Translations under genes and position numbers: made by a program
The notes under the pieces: generated by a model
The model's database searches: none
Told to the model about the DNA's origin: nothing
What the model saw: the letters and a program-made list of their open reading frames with translations, nothing else
Shown here: in pieces, positions 13,438 to 17,771 of the stretch
Numbering within the stretch: position 1 is the stretch's first letter
Layout: every line of letters starts with the position of its first letter
NCBI GenBank assembly: GCA_002498605.1
Contig: DAHY01000018.1
Span: 1 to 17,771 of the forward strand
Direction of reading: 5' to 3'
DNA length: 17,771 bases
DNA from: Methanomassiliicoccaceae archaeon UBA404
GTDB lineage: Archaea; Thermoplasmatota; Thermoplasmata; Methanomassiliicoccales; Methanomethylophilaceae

Positions 13438-15687
13438 ATGTCAAAAGTCTGCATAAACATCGCTTGGCCCTACGCAAACGGAAAGATTCATCTCGGCCAT
13501 GTGGCCGGTTCGCTTCTGCCGCCGGATATATTCAGCAGGTATAACCGTCTTCTTCGAAACGAAGTACTCATGGTAGGGGGTTCGGATCAACACGGAACGC
13601 CCATTACGGTAACTGCGGAAAAACAAAAAACCACTCCCGAAGCGATTGCCGAAAGATATCATGAACTGAACAAAAAAGCGATTGAAGATCTGAATATAGA
13701 ATATTCGCTTTACAACAAAACACATTGCGATACCCACTACGAAGTGGTAAAGAAGATGTTCCTGAAACTTCTCGATGAAGGATATCTTTACAAAAAAGAA
13801 ACTAATCAATACTTTTGCGACGAATGCAACAGATTCCTTCCCGACAGATATGTTGAGGGAATCTGCCCGTCCTGTTCCGCCGTGAACGTAAGAAGCGATC
13901 AGTGCGATACCTGCGGTACCACTTTCGAACCCGGCGACATAAAATCCCCGGTCTGTATCCAGTGCGGAAAAACTCCGAGAATAAAAGGAACCGAACACTT
14001 TTTCCTGAAACTCAGCGCTTTCGGGGACCGATTGAAAGAGTTCATGGAAGACAAGGATTATTGGCGCTCAAACGTCAAAACGTTCACTTATAATTGGCTG
14101 AACGAAGGACTGCAGGACAGAGCCATTACAAGAGATATGTCTTGGGGTGTTCCGGTTCCTTTGGAAGGTTGGGACGGCAAAGTAATCTACGTTTGGTTCG
14201 ACGCCGTGATAGGATACCTCAGTGCATCGGTGGAATATTCGAAAATGGTTGGCAAGCCGGATCTCTGGAAGGAGTATTGGCTTGACCCGGAAGTCAAACA
14301 TTATTACTTCATAGGAAAAGACAACATTCCTTTCCACTCAATAATCTGGCCCGCAATGCTGATGGGCGCAGGGGACTACAATCTGCCTTATGACATACCC
14401 GCGAACGAATACCTGATGTTTGACGGCGGCAAGTTATCCAAGAGCAGGGGCGGTGCCATAGACGTTCTGTCCGTATTGAAAAAATACGATGCGGATTTGG
14501 TGCGTTACTATCTTTCCGCAAACATGCCGGACACTCACGATTCGGAATTCTCCTGGGAAGATTTTACGATTAAGATCAATAACGAGTTGGTCGCGGTTCT
14601 CGGTAACTACTATCACAGATGCCTGAGTTTCACTCATAAAAACTTCGGTTCCATTCCCGAGTCCGCGACAGACGAAGAATCCAAAGAAGCAACGGATAAG
14701 ATTGCATCGGTTTTCGACAGATACAACGAATACCTGTCCGATTGCGAATTCAAGAAGGCTCTTAAAACAATGATGGAGCTGGCTCATTTCGGAAACAAGT
14801 ATTTTGACACGTCAAAACCCTGGGCTTTGATCAAGACGGACAAAGAAGCCTGCGGCAGAGTGATGAACACAAATCTGCGCATAGTAAAAGCTTTGACGGT
14901 GATGGCATGGCCCTTCCTTCCTAAGTCTTCCGAAAAGATTTGGTCGTATATGGGACTTGACGGAAGCATCGAAAAATGCGGTTACGAAGGCATGACCGAA
15001 AAACTTCCCGTTGGAGCCGTGATGTCTGAACCCGTTCCCGTTTACAAAAAAGTGGAGTTCGAAGAAGAGAACAAACCCGCAAACAGGAAGAAAGCCGCGG
15101 AACCGGAAATCACCGGGCCTTTTGCCGATTTCAGAAAATTGAATCTGAAGGCAGGCACCATTCTCGACGTAAAAGATCATCCCGACGCGGACAAACTTTA
15201 CGTTATGAGCGTCAGCGTCGGGGAGGATTCGCCGAGACAGATTGTGGCCGGACTGAAAGCATTCTATTCCAAAGAAGATATGATCGGAAGAAGAGTTCTT
15301 GTCGTTTCAAATCTGAAACCCGCAAAACTCAGAGGCATCGATTCTTTCGGAATGCTGTTGGCGGCCGACGACGAAGAACTGGGAGGAAACACCGTATTGT
15401 TGCTCACTCCTTCCTCCGAAGTTCCGGACGGTACGGGATTCTATTCGGGGCTCGAACCCTCTTCGTCCCGTTTGGATTACAAAGAATTCCTCAAAGTCCC
15501 CATGAAAGTATCTTCTGTCAGGGACGGAAAACTTGCAATCGGTTTCGACGGCACGGAAATTCCTGATGGATGCCCGTCCCCCGTTATCGTTGTGGCAGAC
15601 GGAAAAGACGCCATACTTCTGAGTGACGGCAAAGGCACCTTCGCTACGGTCGACAAAGAAATTTCGGACGGTGCAGGCGTAAGATGA
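13438..15687 (+). CDS. metG: Methionyl-tRNA synthetase with fused C-terminal tRNA-binding domain
   Basis: MetRS charges tRNA-Met and initiator tRNA with methionine. The 749-aa protein has the class I HIGH motif as HLGH (18-21) and KMSKS as KLSKS (332-336). The connective insert holds four CX2C knuckles (C127/C130, C143/C146, C156/C159, C173/C176), as in the two-zinc archaeal type. An anticodon-binding helical bundle covers about 360-530. A charged linker (541-556, EEENKPANRKKA) leads to an EMAP II/Trbp111-like OB domain (about 562-670) with HPDADKLY, VVSNLKPAKLRG and SFGMLLAA. A further segment of about 65 residues (685-749) follows, longer than I expect for this fusion. The stop overlaps the next ATG (ATGA), coupling it to a PHP protein. 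The ATG is nearly leaderless. Confidence 0.97.
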   Translation: MSKVCINIAWPYANGKIHLGHVAGSLLPPDIFSRYNRLLRNEVLMVGGSDQHGTPITVTAEKQKTTPEAIAERYHELNKKAIEDLNIEYSLYNKTHCDTHYEVVKKMFLKLLDEGYLYKKETNQYFCDECNRFLPDRYVEGICPSCSAVNVRSDQCDTCGTTFEPGDIKSPVCIQCGKTPRIKGTEHFFLKLSAFGDRLKEFMEDKDYWRSNVKTFTYNWLNEGLQDRAITRDMSWGVPVPLEGWDGKVIYVWFDAVIGYLSASVEYSKMVGKPDLWKEYWLDPEVKHYYFIGKDNIPFHSIIWPAMLMGAGDYNLPYDIPANEYLMFDGGKLSKSRGGAIDVLSVLKKYDADLVRYYLSANMPDTHDSEFSWEDFTIKINNELVAVLGNYYHRCLSFTHKNFGSIPESATDEESKEATDKIASVFDRYNEYLSDCEFKKALKTMMELAHFGNKYFDTSKPWALIKTDKEACGRVMNTNLRIVKALTVMAWPFLPKSSEKIWSYMGLDGSIEKCGYEGMTEKLPVGAVMSEPVPVYKKVEFEEENKPANRKKAAEPEITGPFADFRKLNLKAGTILDVKDHPDADKLYVMSVSVGEDSPRQIVAGLKAFYSKEDMIGRRVLVVSNLKPAKLRGIDSFGMLLAADDEELGGNTVLLLTPSSEVPDGTGFYSGLEPSSSRLDYKEFLKVPMKVSSVRDGKLAIGFDGTEIPDGCPSPVIVVADGKDAILLSDGKGTFATVDKEISDGAGVR

Positions 15688-16340
15688 AAGCCGATATGCA
15701 TATCCACACCACATTTTCGGATGACGGCCGCATTGACCCCTATGAAGCTCTAGAACTTGCAGTGGAGCGCGGATTGGGCTGCATAGCCATCGCAGACCAC
15801 AACAGTTTCGAAGCTTACGATTTGATAAAAGACGACGGCAGAGTAATAGTGATTCCCGCCATTGAAGTTTCTTCTTCGGAAGGGCATATCCTGGCTTACG
15901 GGATAGATCGGGACGTACCCTGCAGACTCTCTGCCCGGGAAACAATCGACGAGATTCACGATGCCGGGGGATACGCATTTGCGGCACATCCTTACAGGTG
16001 GTGGTCCGGATTGGGCGAAAAGGTCACTCTTTCAAATCCGTTCGACGGTATAGAAGCGGGCAATGCAAGATCTTACCGCAGAGACAACCGCAGTGCTCTG
16101 GCTCTTTCAAAAAGAATGGGCTGTCCCGTATCCGCAGGCTCTGACGCACATACCAAGGACCAGTTGGGAAAAACATATGTTATTCTTCCCGACGGCCTGA
16201 AAACCCAGAAGGAAGTACTCAATGCGATAATATCCTCTCCCCGGGAAGTAGTTACGGCAAACCGTTCCGTTACCAGTACGTTGCGTTACGGTGTAAAAGC
16301 AATAGGTCTCTGGGCCGCCAGAGGTTTCAAAAGAATGTGA
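15684..16340 (+). CDS. PHP-domain metallophosphoesterase (TrpH/YciV-like)
   Basis: The 218-aa soluble protein has the PHP metal-site motifs in order: DMHIHTTFSDDG (residues 4-15), IADHNS, AIEVSS, AAHPYRWW and GSDAHT (about 153-158). The family includes 5'-3' exoribonucleases/nucleotide phosphoesterases such as YciV, and also uncharacterised enzymes. The exact substrate cannot be told from sequence. Its ATG lies inside the metG stop (ATGA overlap, 15684-15687), so translation should be coupled to MetRS. A second ATG at codon 5 would leave the first metal motif barely intact, so the first is preferred. It has no membrane anchor, unlike the other PHP protein at 7601-8569. A strong hairpin follows the stop. 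Confidence 0.88.
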   Translation: MKADMHIHTTFSDDGRIDPYEALELAVERGLGCIAIADHNSFEAYDLIKDDGRVIVIPAIEVSSSEGHILAYGIDRDVPCRLSARETIDEIHDAGGYAFAAHPYRWWSGLGEKVTLSNPFDGIEAGNARSYRRDNRSALALSKRMGCPVSAGSDAHTKDQLGKTYVILPDGLKTQKEVLNAIISSPREVVTANRSVTSTLRYGVKAIGLWAARGFKRM

Positions 16341-16341
16341 A

Positions 16342-16362
16342 ACGGCGGAGGTTATCCGCCGT
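16342..16362. terminator. Perfect hairpin between convergent PHP and tbp genes
   Basis: ACGGCGGA (16342-16349) and TCCGCCGT (16355-16362) form an 8-bp GC-rich stem with a 5-nt loop, starting one base after the PHP stop codon and followed by AATTTTAAAGTTT. It sits between two converging genes, 11 bp from the tbp stop, so it probably serves as a terminator or mRNA 3'-end structure for one or both. Confidence 0.6.
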
Positions 16363-16373
16363 AATTTTAAAGT

Positions 16374-16913
16374 TTATCTCATTAATCCTACGGATCTCAG
16401 TTCGGCCGCAATCTTATCCACGGCACGGTTGACGTCCGGAGGCACTTTTGCACCGGTACAAACCATTTTACCGCTGCTGAACAACAGTACGACAACCTTG
16501 GGGTCGTCAAGTCTGTATACCAGACCGGGGAACTGTTCGGGTTCGTATTCGACCTTTTCAAGTCCCAGGGTTATGGCTACGGTGTTTAGATTGACTTCCT
16601 GACCGAGGTCCGCGGAAGCAACAATATTCTGAACTTCAATCTTGGGTGTTATAGTGATTTCGATACCGGCCTTCTCGAGGTCTTTGGCCACGGTGGTTAC
16701 GGCTCTTACGACGTCGTCATAATTTTTAGCTCCGGTACAAACCACTTTACCGCTTCTGAAAAGCAGGGTGGCTGTTTTTGGATCTTTAAGCCTGTACACC
16801 AAACCGGGAAATCTCTTGGGATTGTATTCCGCACCTTCAAGAGAATTCTCAATAACATTCAGATCGAGTTCTCTTCCGAGATAACTCGATGCTACAACAT
16901 TCTCAATTTTCAT
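16374..16913 (-). CDS. tbp: TATA-box binding protein (TBP)
   Basis: TBP recruits TFB and RNA polymerase to archaeal promoters. The 179-aa protein is a pseudo-dimer of two related repeats, about residues 3-85 and 93-176. Each holds N(V/I)VAS, a FPGLVYRL strand, and F(R/S)SGK(V/M)VCTGAK, the DNA-contacting saddle. It lacks the acidic C-terminal tail seen in many archaeal TBPs and ends at SVGLMR. The start is fixed by the conserved first repeat beginning five residues after Met. GGTG lies a few bases upstream, and two A/T-rich boxes follow at 16932-16952. It converges on the PHP gene and is read in the same direction as ppa, from which it is separated by about 180 bp. Confidence 0.97.
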   Translation of the reverse strand: MKIENVVASSYLGRELDLNVIENSLEGAEYNPKRFPGLVYRLKDPKTATLLFRSGKVVCTGAKNYDDVVRAVTTVAKDLEKAGIEITITPKIEVQNIVASADLGQEVNLNTVAITLGLEKVEYEPEQFPGLVYRLDDPKVVVLLFSSGKMVCTGAKVPPDVNRAVDKIAAELRSVGLMR

Positions 16914-16931
16914 GATGCACCTTGAGTCGTC

Positions 16932-16952
16932 TATATAAAGGATATTTAAATA
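16932..16952 (-). promoter_or_regulatory. Two adjacent TATA-like boxes upstream of tbp
   Basis: On the minus strand TATTTAAATAT (16952-16942) and TTTATATA (16939-16932) lie side by side. The outer box, centred about 34 nt before the ATG, predicts a start near 16921 with a leader of about 7 nt. The inner box, centred about 22 nt before the ATG, is too close for usual spacing and might be a second TBP site. The remaining sequence back to ppa (about 16953-17093) holds no gene I can support. Confidence 0.5.
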
Positions 16953-17093
16953 GATTGTGTACGTTTCAAAATATCAGGATTAAATGGACTGTTTATACTC
17001 TGTATTCGGACGAAATCAAACATCCGTAATCGGGGTATAATTTACCGCATCGGAGTTTATTTGCGGAATTAAACACTCTTCGAACGTTTACGT

Positions 17094-17627
17094 TCACTGC
17101 TTGAAAAGTTTGTCGTAACTCTCCATTGTGTGTTCTATTATCTCTGTAACTTCTTTAGAACCGATTACCTCGTCCACGGCGGTGTCCTTCTTTTCAAGTG
17201 TTTTGTAAACCGAAAAGAAATGAGCCATTTCATCGAAAATATGTTCGGGAAGATCTGAGATATCTCTGAATGTATTGTACATGGGGTCTCCGAAGGGTAT
17301 TGCGATGACTTTCTCGTCGTTTTCGCCGCTGTCAATCATTTTAATGGCACCGATGGGGTAACATCTGACCAATGTCATTGGGGTCAGAGGTTCCGAACAC
17401 AGAACCAAAGCATCCAAAGGGTCGCCGTCATCGGCAAAGGTTCTGGGGATGAAACCGTAATTTGCGGGATAGTGGGTCGAAGTGTAAAGAATTCTGTCAA
17501 GCATCAGCATGCCCGTGTCCTTATCCAGCTCATATTTGTTTTTGCTTCCTTTTGAAATTTCAACCACTACAAAAAAATCTTTGGGAGATATTCTTTTGGG
17601 GTCTATATCGTGCCATATGTTCCTCAT
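17094..17627 (-). CDS. ppa: Inorganic pyrophosphatase, family I
   Basis: This soluble Mg-dependent enzyme hydrolyses pyrophosphate to phosphate and drives biosynthetic reactions such as aminoacylation. The 177-aa protein is full length. The family signature DDGDPLDALV lies at 66-75, with D67, D69 and D72 as metal ligands. Other conserved active-site parts are EISKGSKNKYELD (23-35), YPANYGFIPRT (53-63) and ALVLCSEPL. The ATG is preceded by GGAAGAT and by an A/T element (TAATTAAT, 17651-17658) centred about 27 nt upstream, so initiation may be nearly leaderless. It is followed on the same strand by tbp after about 180 bp. A GAACGT-TT-ACGTTC inverted repeat overlaps its stop codon. Confidence 0.96.
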   Translation of the reverse strand: MRNIWHDIDPKRISPKDFFVVVEISKGSKNKYELDKDTGMLMLDRILYTSTHYPANYGFIPRTFADDGDPLDALVLCSEPLTPMTLVRCYPIGAIKMIDSGENDEKVIAIPFGDPMYNTFRDISDLPEHIFDEMAHFFSVYKTLEKKDTAVDEVIGSKEVTEIIEHTMESYDKLFKQ

Positions 17628-17648
17628 ATCTTCCGTATAAACAACTGT

Positions 17649-17658
17649 GATAATTAAT
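17649..17658 (-). promoter_or_regulatory. Possible TATA-like box for ppa
   Basis: On the minus strand ATTAATTATC lies about 22-31 nt before the ppa ATG (17627), the expected distance for a leaderless archaeal promoter. A TTTATAC stretch closer to the ATG is too near to serve. The remaining 17659-17771 holds no gene I can support. Confidence 0.4.
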
Positions 17659-17771
17659 GATGCTTCTTATTTGGAAAAACCATCTCTTTATTGTTTCTCC
17701 TAAAAAACTATGCGGAATTCATTCGAAATGCACATTGCCGGATAATGAACAAACCTGCCCAATTTAAAAAG

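Noticed and set aside
17044..17066. CCGCA/TGCGG inverted repeat downstream of ppa as a terminator
   Set aside because: Five-base stem with a loop over ten bases and no clear T-run after it. Too weak.
17082..17095. Inverted repeat GAACGT-TT-ACGTTC overlapping the ppa stop, sharing AACGTTTA with 93-100
   Set aside because: The loop is too short for a hairpin and two 8-bp matches 17 kb apart are expected by chance. No regulator-site pattern is seen.
17745..17771. Open frame MNKPAQFKK running off the right edge on the plus strand
   Set aside because: Only nine codons are visible, with no convincing Shine-Dalgarno or TATA spacing, and the A/T-rich end may itself be a promoter. Not enough to call a gene.
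1..17771. CRISPR arrays, tRNA or rRNA genes, insertion sequences, phage or toxin-antitoxin genes
   Set aside because: I looked for direct repeats, tRNA-like cloverleafs, transposase or integrase motifs and terminal inverted repeats and saw none. Gaps between genes are too short for most of these.

Overview
The window is archaeal. It encodes a two-repeat TATA-binding protein and the archaeal/eukaryotic ribosome-recycling ATPase ABCE1/Rli1. Several genes have an A/T-rich TATA-like box about 25 nt before the start codon, which fits leaderless transcripts. Others have GGAG or GGTGAT Shine-Dalgarno sites. All 17 complete genes end in TAA (6) or TGA (11), none in TAG. Together with the gene content this suggests a Thermoplasmatota lineage, perhaps Methanomassiliicoccales, where TAG is reserved for pyrrolysine. 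That placement is inference: no pyrrolysine or methanogenesis gene lies in the window.

Layout. (1) 1-71: the first 23 codons of a minus-strand gene resembling DUF5685, divergent from the next pair. (2) 161-1682: a 114-aa protein with 11 cysteines packed into 32 residues, followed 34 bp later by a radical SAM/SPASM enzyme. This looks like a RiPP precursor with its maturase and is the most promising unexplored system here. (3) 4098-1686 (minus): corrinoid adenosyltransferase, cysteine synthase and homoserine O-acetyltransferase (cobO-cysK-metA), covering cobalamin and sulfur amino acid metabolism. (4) 4177-7246 (plus): a 14-TM MFS exporter, a cation diffusion facilitator with a cysteine-rich tail, and an unrecognised 191-aa protein. 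(5) 10441-7236 (minus): ABCE1, a membrane-anchored PHP phosphoesterase and a stand-alone NIF3/YqfO-insert-like protein. (6) 10563-16340 (plus): two tandem MATE transporters, methionyl-tRNA synthetase with a fused tRNA-binding domain, and a second PHP protein overlapping it by 4 bp. (7) 16913-16374 and 17627-17094 (minus): TBP and family I inorganic pyrophosphatase.

Most of the window is housekeeping (translation, transcription, cofactor and amino acid synthesis) mixed with small-molecule and metal efflux. There is no rRNA, tRNA, CRISPR array or insertion sequence, and no gene-free stretch over 300 bp. Gaps between genes are small and mostly explained by promoters, including at least three A/T-rich elements shared by divergent genes.
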